From positions 1,075,147 through 1,139,146 of the forward strand of contig KB906754.1 in assembly GCA_000381605.1 (NCBI GenBank): a stretch of DNA of 64,000 nucleotides, read 5' to 3'. The stretch is from Acidobacteriaceae bacterium KBS 89 (GTDB lineage: Bacteria; Acidobacteriota; Terriglobia; Terriglobales; Acidobacteriaceae). Within the stretch, counting starts at the first letter, position 1. Every line of letters starts with the position of its first letter. The notes below the pieces were generated by a model. The model did not search any database. It was not told the origin of the DNA and was given only the letters and a program-made list of their open reading frames with translations. Positions 27,649-35,504 of the stretch are shown one piece after another. A program made the position numbers and the translations under genes.

Positions 27649-27921
27649 ATGGCACATATGGTTTTTGACACGAGATTCAAAGCTGAGATGGAAGGGCTGG
27701 ATGAACCGCCGTTCGATTCGGACTTTGGGCAGAAGATTTACAAGAATGTTTCGAAGAAGTCGTGGGCGGAGTGGGTGGAGCGGCAGAAGATGCTGTTGAA
27801 TGAGTATCGTTTGCAGCCGTGGACGCGCGAGGCGCAGGAGTTTCTCGTTGAGCAGATGAACGATTTTTTCTTTGGCGAAGGTGGTTCTTTGCCGAAGGAG
27901 TATGTTGCTCCAACCCACTAG
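27649..27921 (+). CDS. yggX: YggX-like Fe(II)-trafficking/oxidative-damage protection protein
   Basis: A 90-residue protein with AAAGGAG upstream. It aligns along its length with YggX: GLDEPPFDSDFGQKIYKNVS, then WAEWVERQKMLLNEYRL, then FLVEQMNDFFFGEG. YggX is a small cytoplasmic protein linked to protection of iron-sulfur clusters. In YggX, residue 7 is a conserved cysteine; here residue 7 is Asp (MVFDTRF), and the protein has no Cys at all, so any thiol-based function is missing. It ends 93 bp before tRNA-Pro. Confidence 0.85.
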   Translation: MAHMVFDTRFKAEMEGLDEPPFDSDFGQKIYKNVSKKSWAEWVERQKMLLNEYRLQPWTREAQEFLVEQMNDFFFGEGGSLPKEYVAPTH

Positions 27922-28014
27922 GCGGACAGGCCATAAATGGGGCCGGTCGTGTACACTTGGGTCTGTACTATACCCCGCCGTCGCCCCCCTGGGCTGACGT
28001 GCCAACCAATTAGT

Positions 28015-28091
28015 CGGGACGTGGCTCAGCCTGGTAGAGCGCACCCTTGGGGTGGGTGAGGTCGCTAGTTCGAATCTAGTCGTCCCGACCA
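28015..28091 (+). tRNA. tRNA-Pro (anticodon GGG)
   Basis: A complete 77-base cloverleaf. The acceptor stem CGGGACG (28015-28021) pairs with CGTCCCG (28081-28087). The D-arm is GCTC...GAGC, and the anticodon stem CACCC/GGGTG holds loop TTGGGGT with anticodon GGG at 28049-28051. The T-arm is CTAG-TTCGAAT-CTAG. The discriminator is A28088 and CCA is encoded at 28089-28091, followed by a T-run. It decodes proline CCC. An integrase remnant abuts its 3' end. Confidence 0.96.
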
Positions 28092-28860
28092 TTTTTTCAA
28101 CAACATACGACGGGGGCTGCTCTCTGGGAGCTGTGTTTGTGTCGTTGTTTGTGTCGTAACCCTTCAATGTTGGCCTGTTCGGTCGCCTCGCAGAGAGTAA
28201 ATTCACCGCGTCTCGCTTCGCGTCCTGGCGCACGTGAGAATAATGCTCCAGCATCTTTCGCGACACGTGGCCGGCCAGCGCCATGATGGTGCTGTCGCTG
28301 GTTTGGGATTCGGCCAGCTCCGTGATGGCGTGATGGCGCAGATCGTGAAATCGCAGACCTGCGAGAGGACTTTTGATCTCCGTCATCTCGGCTTCGCACA
28401 CACGGCAGTTCTTCGCGGGGTCTTGCAGCTCTTTGCATTGGGGGCAAAGACCCCTCGTGTCATGTTGCGCCACGCTGTTCGCCAGCTCCGCTGATGGCGC
28501 TGAGGGTCGATCTGGCCATTCTCGCAGGCCGGGAATATGTAATGGTCTGGCTGAGTGCCTCCAATTGCGCTAGCACGCCCCCAGAGCTCCAACACGGCGG
28601 CATAGGCGTCATCGTTCATTGGAATTGAGCGCAGGCCCGCTGCGGTCTTGCTGCGGCGAATAGTGAACGACCTTCAGATACTCGCAAAAGCCTCATCTTT
28701 TCGTCAGTCGTCAGAGCCTTCCCGATAGTGCTGCTACTACGCAATAAATCGACGTCTCTCCAGCGAAGGCTCTTGATTTCAATTCCGCGCATGGTCGTGC
28801 ATAAGGCCAGAGTCATTGCCAGCCGTGCAGTCTGCCATTCTGGTCTAGCTTTCGCCGAAT
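28092..28860 (-). pseudogene. Decayed tyrosine integrase next to tRNA-Pro
   Basis: Tyrosine-recombinase motifs are spread over three frames on the minus strand. The first catalytic Arg block (LALCTTMRGIEIKSLRWRDV) lies at 28815-28755; a middle part (RRSKTAAGLRSIPMNDDAY, then YIFPACENGQ) at about 28660-28470; and the last part (GLRFHDLRHHAITELAES, then LAGHVSRKMLEHYSHVR, with Arg, His and Tyr of the active site) at about 28370-28220. At least two frame changes separate them. A segment ALTTDEKMRLLRVSE that belongs upstream of the Arg block lies downstream of it, so a rearrangement occurred. The last frame runs without a stop through the tRNA antisense strand, so the native C-terminus is unclear. 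It is a remnant of an element integrated at tRNA-Pro. Confidence 0.8.
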
Positions 28861-29241
28861 GCTCAAGCGTGCCAAAAGGTGGAGTCTGATCGCGGATGAT
28901 GTTCGCCCCTTGAGAGGAAGTTCCCTGAATCCTGGAATCGTCCCGATGAAGAAATGTTCAGTGTGGGCTTTCATGAGAGCACGAACAATCGCATGGAATT
29001 ACAAGCCTGTCTGCGGGCGCTTGAATATGCACGAGATGTAGTCGACAGATGGACATCAATCGTGTGCAGATCATTACAGATCCCACTTGGCAAGCGCGAT
29101 AGTTCCCAAATGAACTTAGTGGGCCTCTGCTAGCTCGTCCGCAGCTGGCAAGAGCGTCCACTCGCCTGTGCAACACCGCATGCGCTCAGGTATTCTTTGT
29201 CCGTCATGAAGTAGCCGCTATTCAGAGCAAGTGGAGGTACC
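28861..29241. other. Non-coding stretch beside the integrase remnant
   Basis: About 380 bp in which short frames on both strands lack ribosome-binding sites and recognisable motifs. Possibly decayed mobile-element sequence. The only clear signal is GGAGG at about 29231-29235, serving the gene at 29242. Confidence 0.45.
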
Positions 29242-30168
29242 ATGGACGCTAAAGTCACCAGAGTCGCCCTCCCCGGACACTATGCAATCTCTATGACCAA
29301 GGATGCTTTCCATACCTACTACATAACCGCAGTAGCCGAGGGCGGGCGTACAACCGACGCCATCCATACCGATGCAACCGTCGTAAAAGCGTGGGAAAAA
29401 TTTCGCCTGATCAATGGCGGCCCCACCGATCCGTTCTCCATCATTACCGACACCGGACACTTCCTCACCGCAGTAAATGGCGGTGGCGCCCACGCGAACG
29501 CAATAACCACAGCCGCCACATCGGTCGGGGACTGGGAACTCTTTAATTTCAGGCCGCAGTCGGGTGCGGGATACACTCCGCACTTCGCTATCCAGACTCC
29601 TCGAGGCAACTACCTCACGGCCGTAGGCCACGGCGGCCACAACAGCGGCGACACCATCCATTCCGACGCCACCGTCGCGAGTGACTGGGAGATGTTCGAC
29701 TTCCTGAAGATCGGCGATCCCGGAACAAACGCCACCTACAGCTTCCAAGGCATGTTGGGGTCCGGCGGATCCGGCGGCTTTCTAAACGCAACCGACGGCG
29801 GCCGGCGTAACGACCGCGCTGCCCTCACGGCGCAACTCGGGCCGGGATACGCGCTGGCCTTCACGCTCATTCGCCAGAACGACGGAACCTACGCATTCAA
29901 GACATCCAGCGGCTACTACGTCACCGCAAATGCAGGTGGACTCGCGAGCGCAGGTTACAGGACTGACACGCCGCAAGTGAATAACTGGGAGAAATTCACC
30001 ATCATCCCCAACGAAACCGACTGCACATCACACATCCGGACCTACAGCGGCACATACCTGAGCCTGGTGTCCGGACATGCCCCAGACCCTCCGTGGATCA
30101 TCGACAATGTAGCCGACGTCACCCAAGCTACACACTGGAAATTATGGGTCATGGCGTTCTTCGCGTAA
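29242..30168 (+). CDS. Fascin-like/beta-trefoil repeat protein
   Basis: A 308-residue protein without signal peptide, preceded by GGAGG. It is built from repeats of about 45-50 residues with the pattern Y-[IL]-T-A-V-x-x-G-G, then a [TSN]-x-I-x-[TS]-x-A-T-x-V/A segment, then W-E-x-F. Examples are YYITAVAEGGRTTDAIHTDA with AWEKFRLI, FLTAVNGGGAHANAI with DWELFNF, YLTAVGHGGHNSGDTIHSDA with DWEMFDFL, and YYVTANAGG with NWEKFTII. This is the fascin-type beta-trefoil pattern, found in carbohydrate- or actin-binding domains. It lies alone next to an integrase remnant, which suggests acquired cargo. Ligand unknown. Confidence 0.75.
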   Translation: MDAKVTRVALPGHYAISMTKDAFHTYYITAVAEGGRTTDAIHTDATVVKAWEKFRLINGGPTDPFSIITDTGHFLTAVNGGGAHANAITTAATSVGDWELFNFRPQSGAGYTPHFAIQTPRGNYLTAVGHGGHNSGDTIHSDATVASDWEMFDFLKIGDPGTNATYSFQGMLGSGGSGGFLNATDGGRRNDRAALTAQLGPGYALAFTLIRQNDGTYAFKTSSGYYVTANAGGLASAGYRTDTPQVNNWEKFTIIPNETDCTSHIRTYSGTYLSLVSGHAPDPPWIIDNVADVTQATHWKLWVMAFFA

Positions 30169-30226
30169 AAAACTTTGCCAGCCTCACCGCACCACTCCTA
30201 CGGGCCCGTGCCGGTCAATCAGATGC

Positions 30227-30510
30227 CTACTCTTCCAGCAGTTTCTTAATCCGGTCCATCGCTTTCTTCCAACTCTCATACTCGACAGTCAGGCTTTCCA
30301 GCACCTCGCACGTGAAAGCGTTCAAGGTTGGTGCCGGGAACGTGCAGATTAACCTCGTCGCCTTCCCTCGAGACGCTACTGAGTCACCTTATCGCCAACT
30401 CTCGGCGGTTCCGGCGCTGCTGGTGGCTTTTCTTGCTTTGGCCATGATGCGGCCTGGCGTAGCAGAGAGGAGGCTGACTGCTGCGCTTCACTGGCATTGC
30501 GGGTTGCCAT
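30227..30510 (-). pseudogene. Possible broken small gene (coiled-coil tail)
   Basis: Two overlapping minus-strand frames read plausibly in sequence. A start MATRNASEAQQSASSLLRQA at 30510 ends at 30376, and another frame then gives ATRLICTFPAPTLNAFTCEV with a coiled-coil end YESWKKAMDRIKKLLEE stopping at 30227. A frameshift near 30380-30395 would join them. The RIKKLLEE end recurs at 32580. The call rests on appearance only. Confidence 0.3.
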
Positions 30511-30532
30511 CCTTGTACTCTGATCTCTCTGC

Positions 30533-31439
30533 TTAGAATAGCAACTTGAACATCCTGGTCTTAACCTTGAAATACTTGTTCCCCTTGTCGCCGACCACGA
30601 CAACAAAGAACTCTCCGTTGTCATCGCCACGAATGCCATCGACGGCAGACATGGGAAATGTTGCAAAAGCACTGGAGTAGGTGATCGAGCGGAGGGCGCT
30701 GTTGTCCTCAACAGCACCTTGTTGATTGGTGAGGGGCTGCACGACGTTACCTTTGTCTTTGTCAGCGAGAACGACACGGTGCACATTCGAAGCGCCGGCA
30801 ATGCCTGTACCGTTGATGTAAGCAGGCCTACTAGGCTCTGCAAGAACACGCAACAGAGGCTCACGCATTTCGGGAGTAACATCGGCCAGGGAGAACGGCT
30901 TCAGTTCCTTTTTGGCATCAGCCGCCTGAAATTCAATCCACTTAAGAGGAGTGAAGATCCGAACAGTGTATCCACTCTCTCCTGGCAAGATTTGCAGACC
31001 ATTCCGGATAGCATGGCGGTCTGAACGTTAAGCAACGTGAGGCCAATTTTCCCCGGGTGATGCTTTTGACCATCCGAGATTGCTTGTTGAATCTGGACAT
31101 CAGAAATCATGCCGGGTTGAGTTGGATAATTTGCAGCAGAAGGAGCAGCTACAGGAGGAACGATCGGGGCCCTCGTCACGGGTGGGGCGGCAACGGAAGT
31201 TGGAGGAGTAGGCGGTGGAAGAGGAGGAGCTACAGGAGCTTTGGCAAGCGGCGGCGCAGGTGCGGGTGGAGGCGCTGGCGACGGAGCTGGCGGCGTAGCG
31301 ACAGACGGAGCTACGGGAGTATTTATACCGCTATAGGCTGGGAGAACCCGACCATCTGGTCCGATTGACTGGGCAAGACTCTTGACACGCCCCCAAGGGC
31401 AAGAACGATTGTGATGACGCGTACGAATGCGTGTGCCAT
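30533..31439 (-). pseudogene. Secreted proline-rich hypothetical protein, frameshifted
   Basis: An ATG at 31439 with AGAGGTG upstream opens a signal peptide (MAHAFVRVITIVLALGG). One frame change at about 31380-31395 then leads to a Pro/Ala/Val-rich linker (many APAPP repeats, about 31340-31150) and SDVQIQQAISDGQKHHPG. A second change at about 30975-30981, inside a GAGAGAG run, leads to ESGYTVRIFTPLKWIEFQA and a folded C-terminal domain ending KYFKVKTRMFKLLF. The parts form one continuous secreted protein if both shifts are corrected. I know no family name. Either a true pseudogene or assembly errors; the dinucleotide run fits slippage. Confidence 0.65.
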
Positions 31440-31538
31440 TTACACCTCTGGTTGGCGGAAAAAGGGGGGGCGCGACGAGTATAGACCGAAACTACCTTCT
31501 TGAGCTAAGCATTTCTTTTTGACTGTCGAGATAGTTGC

Positions 31539-32360
31539 TTACTCCCGCCCGTCAAGCATCTCGGGACCATTGTTGCGCCAGTTTCCGACGGCGGGGTTGG
31601 CGGGCGTCATCTTCATCTTGGCGGCATCGTAGGGGTGGAGAAGGTCGAGGGGCGGTCGCAGATCGCCACCCTTATCGTCGATGCCGAGCCAGCGGTCATA
31701 GTCCTTCGGGTGAAGGATAAGCGCAAGACGATCGTGGATCTGCGCAACGAGTTCGTTGGGTTCGGTGGTGACCAGGGCGAAGGTTTCGAGGGGGGTACCG
31801 TCGGGACGCTTCCACGAGTCCCAGATTCCGGCGAAGGCGAAGGGGCCGGGTTCGACGGTGGTGATGGCGAAGACGCGTTTGATGAGCTTCGGCGCCCTGC
31901 CCTTCTTTGCAGGCTTGATGGGCAGCTGTGTACCGAAGAGATTTCCGGGGCCTGCCAGCGCTTCGTCAATGACCGGCTCTGATTCGGGGATGTAGGTAGG
32001 GCTAATCGCATGGCCGGGCTTTGGCCACTCATAGAGACCACTGGCCGGGACCAGGCAGCGCCGCTTGGCAAAGGGTTCGCGCCACATTTTGCTATCGGTG
32101 AGCTTGTCGCTCTTGGCGTTGATGGTCGAGAGCGCTTTGAATTCGTCCTCAGTCTTGGCGAACCAGGGCACGATACCCCAGCGCATCATGACGAGTTCGC
32201 GCTCGTTGGTGTCGTAGCTGCGGCGGATGACGGGTTGGGGGTCACCGGGGGCGACGTTCCAATTGGGCGCGATGATACCAACATTGTCCGCGGTGCGGCG
32301 CACGTGGAAGTGCTCCGCGACCTGCTGTTTGTCGAAGAGGCTGTAGTAGCGACCGCACAT
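31539..32360 (-). CDS. SRAP domain protein (YedK/HMCES-like abasic-site sensor)
   Basis: A 273-residue protein. SRAP proteins form a DNA-protein crosslink with abasic sites in single-stranded DNA through the N-terminal Cys. Key residues are visible: Cys2 after Met1 (MCGRYY), Asn81 in the N-A-K motif, Glu111 in GLYEW, and His209 in QIHDR. The distance from Glu111 to His209 is 98 residues, against about 55 in E. coli YedK, so there is an insertion of roughly 40 residues at about 115-165, rich in Pro and Lys. A 63-residue gene lies three bases upstream and is probably co-translated. Confidence 0.9.
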   Translation of the reverse strand: MCGRYYSLFDKQQVAEHFHVRRTADNVGIIAPNWNVAPGDPQPVIRRSYDTNERELVMMRWGIVPWFAKTEDEFKALSTINAKSDKLTDSKMWREPFAKRRCLVPASGLYEWPKPGHAISPTYIPESEPVIDEALAGPGNLFGTQLPIKPAKKGRAPKLIKRVFAITTVEPGPFAFAGIWDSWKRPDGTPLETFALVTTEPNELVAQIHDRLALILHPKDYDRWLGIDDKGGDLRPPLDLLHPYDAAKMKMTPANPAVGNWRNNGPEMLDGRE

Positions 32361-32363
32361 CGA

Positions 32364-32555
32364 TTATTCGGCGCAGAGAATCGAGAAGGGACTTCTTTTG
32401 CCGTCGCCCGTCACCTCACGTACCACTGCAGTCCTGTCGGCGTTGAACGGGCTCACAATATGGTCGCCCGTTTTAGGAATTACCGCGCCCATTTCATACT
32501 CCAGCGCGGTGATTTTGTTGGTGGAAGTGTCTTTGAAGTGAACTGTGACAGACAT
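32364..32555 (-). CDS. Small hypothetical protein coupled to the SRAP gene
   Basis: A 63-residue protein, MSVTVHFKDTSTNKITALEY at the start, with a beta-rich pattern and a single Cys near the end (SILCAE). Its stop lies three bases before the SRAP start, so the two are probably translated together. GAGGG is 10-11 bases upstream of the ATG. No family recognised; it could modulate the SRAP protein or just share the transcript. Confidence 0.6.
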   Translation of the reverse strand: MSVTVHFKDTSTNKITALEYEMGAVIPKTGDHIVSPFNADRTAVVREVTGDGKRSPFSILCAE

Positions 32556-32579
32556 GGCTTGGTTGCCCTCGAGTTCAGT

Positions 32580-32640
32580 CTATTCCTCCAGCAGCTTCTT
32601 GATACGTCGACGGCATTCTTCCAACTCACGTGCTGCTCGA
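32580..32640 (-). pseudogene. Coiled-coil gene tail (fragment)
   Basis: A short minus-strand frame ends RELEECRRRIKKLLEE at 32580. Its upstream part is replaced by hairpin repeat H. The end matches that at 30227 (RIKKLLEE), so both may be relics of a duplicated small gene. Confidence 0.25.
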
Positions 32641-32668
32641 CGATAAAGCTGTCGCGAAGGTGGGGCAC
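32636..32668 (+). repeat. Hairpin repeat H, copy 4
   Basis: CGAC, loop GATAAAGCT, GTCGCGAAGG, then TGGGGCACC. The same loop start and downstream flank as copies 1-3, same orientation; shorter left side. Confidence 0.5.
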
Positions 32669-32707
32669 CTTGATATGCGGCATTGCCTTAGGGAGCTTCA
32701 ACGAGGA

Positions 32708-35044
32708 TCACTGTTTGTCGGACATGGACGGTGGGGGAGTTCCGGTGTCCCAGTGGGTGGGTTTGTCGGTCATGGTGAGTTTGAGTTCGCCTCCGAGCAT
32801 GAGCTGGTCGTGGGTGAACCAGGAGCGGGTGTAGGGCTTGCCGCTCCATGTGGCGGAGGCGATGTAGACGTTGGTGGGTGAGGTGTTTTGCGCGACGACG
32901 GAGAAGGTCTTGCCGTTGGCGAGCGTGATGGTGGAGCGTGGGAAGGTGGGCGAGCCGATGAGGTAGACGTTCTGCGCGGCCACGGGGTAGAAGCCAAGCT
33001 GATTGAAGACGAGAAAGGAGCCCATGGCTCCGGAGTCGTCGTTGCCGGGGAGGCCGGCGAGGCCGGTGTGGTAGCTCTTGGGCAGGATGGTGCGGATGGT
33101 CTTGGCGGTGCTCGATTGCTCGCCGATCCAGTTGTAGAGGTAGGGCGAGAGGAAGCCGGGCTCGTTGCCTACGTCGTAGCGGTAGCGGCTGTGCTGGCTC
33201 GCGGGATCGAAGACGGGAGCGAAGAAGAGGTCGAGGCGCTTTTTGAAGAGGTCTTTGCCGCCGACCTGCTGGATGAGGGCGCGGGTGTCTTGGGGGACGT
33301 AGAGTGAGTAGGTCCAGGTGCCGGCTTCATAGAAGTTGTCCTGGTACCAGGTTCCGACGAGGCGCGGGTCGAAGGGTTCCATCCAGGAGCCGTCGTCATG
33401 CTTCATCCAGATGAAGCCCTTGATGTCGCCGTCTTCGGTGTGGTCGACGGCGTCTGCGCGCCAGAGTTTTTTCCAGTTGCTGGCGCGCTCGGAGAAGAGC
33501 TTGGCGTCGGCAGTGTGGCCGAGGCCACGGGCCATGAGGGCGACGGCGTAGTCGTTGGCGTAGTACTCCATGGAGCGGTTGCCGGGACGGTCGGGGCCGC
33601 CGAGCATATCGCTGTTCTCGATGGAGAGATAGCCGAGGGATTTGTAGTCGGCCATGTCGCCGCGGCCAAAGCGCATGGGTTCGGGGGAGTCGGCGTCGGC
33701 GTCGTGGCGCATGGCTTTGTAGGCGCGCTCCCAGTCGAGGCCGGAGAGGTGTTTGACGTAGGCATCGGCGAACATCATCTCGGCGTCGGAGCCGCCCTGG
33801 GTTCGGCCAGAGTAGTTTCCGGCGCGGCCGTCGGGGAAGAAGCCGTCGTGGTCCTGGATGTCCATGAGGGCTTGCAGGATGTTTGTCACGCGTTTCGGCG
33901 CGACAAGCGTGAGGAGCGGTGTGGAGGAGCGGAAGGTGTCCCAGATGCAGTAGAAGTCGTCGTAGGTGGGGCCGGTGGTGAGCCAGAGGGGATTCTCGCC
34001 GGTGCGGTCGACGGGCATCAACATGGAGTGATAAAGGCCAGTGGCGAATTGCTGGCGCTCGTCGGGTGTGCCGCCGGTGATCTTTATTGTTGAGAGCTCT
34101 TTGGTCCATGCGGCGACGGCGGCTTTGCGTGTGGCGTCGAAGTCGAAGCCCTGTACTTCGCTCATCGCGTTCTGCTTTGCCTGTTCGACGGAGACGAAGG
34201 AGAGGCCGACCTTGAAGGTGACGGGCTTGGAGCCGGGAGCGAAGGTGAGGTACGCACCGGTGCTGACTACGGGGGCCGGCGGGTTGGGGATGGTGACGAG
34301 GGTGAAGGGGAAGCTGTAGCGGGCTCGCTTTGCTCCCTCGACGGGAGCTTTGCCATCTTCCCATGTGCCGCTGGTGACGGCGGGCGTGTCGGCGATGAGG
34401 TAGAAGAAGAAGCGCATGGGGACGGTCTGGATGTTCCAGCCCATGACGGAGGCCTGCATGCCGCTGATCTCGGTGGGCGAGACGACGTGGACGTCGGTGG
34501 CGAAGAGGACCTGGCTCTCGTGATAGCGATGCGGTGAGTCGTGGAGCTCCATGAGGAGATGGCCGACGTTGACGAGGAGTGTGCGCTCTTTGTTGTCCGG
34601 ATACGTGAAGCGATAGACAGGCGTGCGGCGCGCTGTGGTGACTTCGGCCTTGATGCCGGAGCCGCCGAGTTTGACCGAGTAGTAGCCTACCTCGGCGTGC
34701 TCGTCTTCACGCGGAGCGGAGGCGTTTGCGGGGTCGGCTTTGTCGGCCTGCGGCTGCACGAGGATGTTACCGTACTTGGGTCCGCCGCCGGTGCCGGAGA
34801 CGTGGAGCTGGGAGAAGCCATTGAGGTCGCCGGTGGCGCGCCATCCGGCGTTGCCCTGGTTGTTGCCGTAGTCGGGGCCGGGCTTGGCCATGCCGAAGGG
34901 GAGGGTGGGTCCGACGAAGACGTTGCCGCCCTTGTCGGCGCCGAGCATGGGGTCGATTTCTGAGGGAGTTTGTGCGTGGAGGAGGGTGGCGGCGGTGACG
35001 GCAAGGAGCGATGTAAGGTGCAAAAGTGGAGTTCGCATACGCAT
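32708..35044 (-). CDS. GH92 family alpha-1,2-mannosidase, secreted
   Basis: A 778-residue protein with a signal peptide (about 1-25, cleavage near LHAQ). The GH92 layout is complete: an N-terminal beta-sandwich beginning PSEIDPMLGADKGGNVFVGP and FGMAKPGPDY, and an (alpha/alpha)6 domain with WDTFRSSTPLLTL, GYLSIENSDM, NVGNEPGF-like GNEPGFLSPYLYN, and the hallmark GLPGNDDSGAMGSF with FNQLGFYPV near the end. GH92 enzymes are calcium-dependent exo-mannosidases, commonly alpha-1,2. The exported enzyme probably trims mannan or glycoprotein glycans. No other sugar gene is directly adjacent. Confidence 0.93.
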   Translation of the reverse strand: MRMRTPLLHLTSLLAVTAATLLHAQTPSEIDPMLGADKGGNVFVGPTLPFGMAKPGPDYGNNQGNAGWRATGDLNGFSQLHVSGTGGGPKYGNILVQPQADKADPANASAPREDEHAEVGYYSVKLGGSGIKAEVTTARRTPVYRFTYPDNKERTLLVNVGHLLMELHDSPHRYHESQVLFATDVHVVSPTEISGMQASVMGWNIQTVPMRFFFYLIADTPAVTSGTWEDGKAPVEGAKRARYSFPFTLVTIPNPPAPVVSTGAYLTFAPGSKPVTFKVGLSFVSVEQAKQNAMSEVQGFDFDATRKAAVAAWTKELSTIKITGGTPDERQQFATGLYHSMLMPVDRTGENPLWLTTGPTYDDFYCIWDTFRSSTPLLTLVAPKRVTNILQALMDIQDHDGFFPDGRAGNYSGRTQGGSDAEMMFADAYVKHLSGLDWERAYKAMRHDADADSPEPMRFGRGDMADYKSLGYLSIENSDMLGGPDRPGNRSMEYYANDYAVALMARGLGHTADAKLFSERASNWKKLWRADAVDHTEDGDIKGFIWMKHDDGSWMEPFDPRLVGTWYQDNFYEAGTWTYSLYVPQDTRALIQQVGGKDLFKKRLDLFFAPVFDPASQHSRYRYDVGNEPGFLSPYLYNWIGEQSSTAKTIRTILPKSYHTGLAGLPGNDDSGAMGSFLVFNQLGFYPVAAQNVYLIGSPTFPRSTITLANGKTFSVVAQNTSPTNVYIASATWSGKPYTRSWFTHDQLMLGGELKLTMTDKPTHWDTGTPPPSMSDKQ

Positions 35045-35089
35045 GACAATCTATACCTTTCGTCAGCGCTTACGTAATTACAGGCTTTT

Positions 35090-35345
35090 GAAGAAATCGG
35101 CTAGTGCACCAGCGGATCGGCTTGAATGGCCGGGGCGCGGTCGACGTACTTTGATGAGCAGGACTTCGTTGCCGATCTCGCTATAGAGAAGCTAGTCGAC
35201 GGTGCCTCGGGCGAGGAGAAGACCGAAGCCGCCGGGTGGCAGGCCCTCTTCTCCGCGTCTGCGGATGTGGGCGATGAGGTCGTCGGTGGGTTTGGCGACA
35301 GGTTCTTCAGCAGCGAGATTGGATCTTGTTTCGATGGCCTAGGTA
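35090..35345 (-). pseudogene. Anti-sigma-factor (RsbW/HATPase-like) gene fragment
   Basis: One minus-strand frame gives GGFGLLLARGTVD, then a TAG stop, then LLYSEIGNEVLLIK, followed by a frame change to YVDRAP. The G-F-G-L-x-L-x-R-x-x-V-D-E-x-x-Y-x-x-x-G-N-E-V pattern is the C-terminal part of RsbW-type serine kinases (HATPase_c_2). The Glu expected after Val-Asp is the TAG codon. No intact start is visible, so this is a degraded remnant. Confidence 0.45.
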
Positions 35346-35433
35346 TCCCTGTAACAACCCCACGCATCACAAAAACCAATAGGTGTGAACAAGCAGGCTA
35401 ATCTTCCTTGGATTCTCACTGTGGGAACACCGT

Positions 35434-35470
35434 AGCCCCCATCATCGGGAGTGATGATGGGGGCTTTTTG
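35434..35470 (+). terminator. Rho-independent terminator
   Basis: A 13-bp perfect stem AGCCCCCATCATC / GATGATGGGGGCT with a six-base loop is followed by TTTTTG. The T-run is only on the + strand side. No intact + strand gene ends just upstream, so it may be left from a lost gene or terminate a non-coding transcript. Confidence 0.75.
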
Positions 35471-35504
35471 TTGTTTCAGACCGTGTGTAACTAGGAGTCT
35501 GGAG

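Noticed and set aside
27640-28091. A minus-strand frame continuing the integrase through tRNA-Pro and the YggX-like gene, with a peptide like RFELATSPTPR
   Set aside because: This peptide is the antisense translation of a tRNA-Pro gene, a well-known false protein. The integrase motifs end before the tRNA.
33396-34364. Long Arg-rich minus-strand and Gly/Val-rich + strand frames inside the GH92 gene
   Set aside because: The GH92 frame has a signal peptide and family motifs over the full length; these are shadows.
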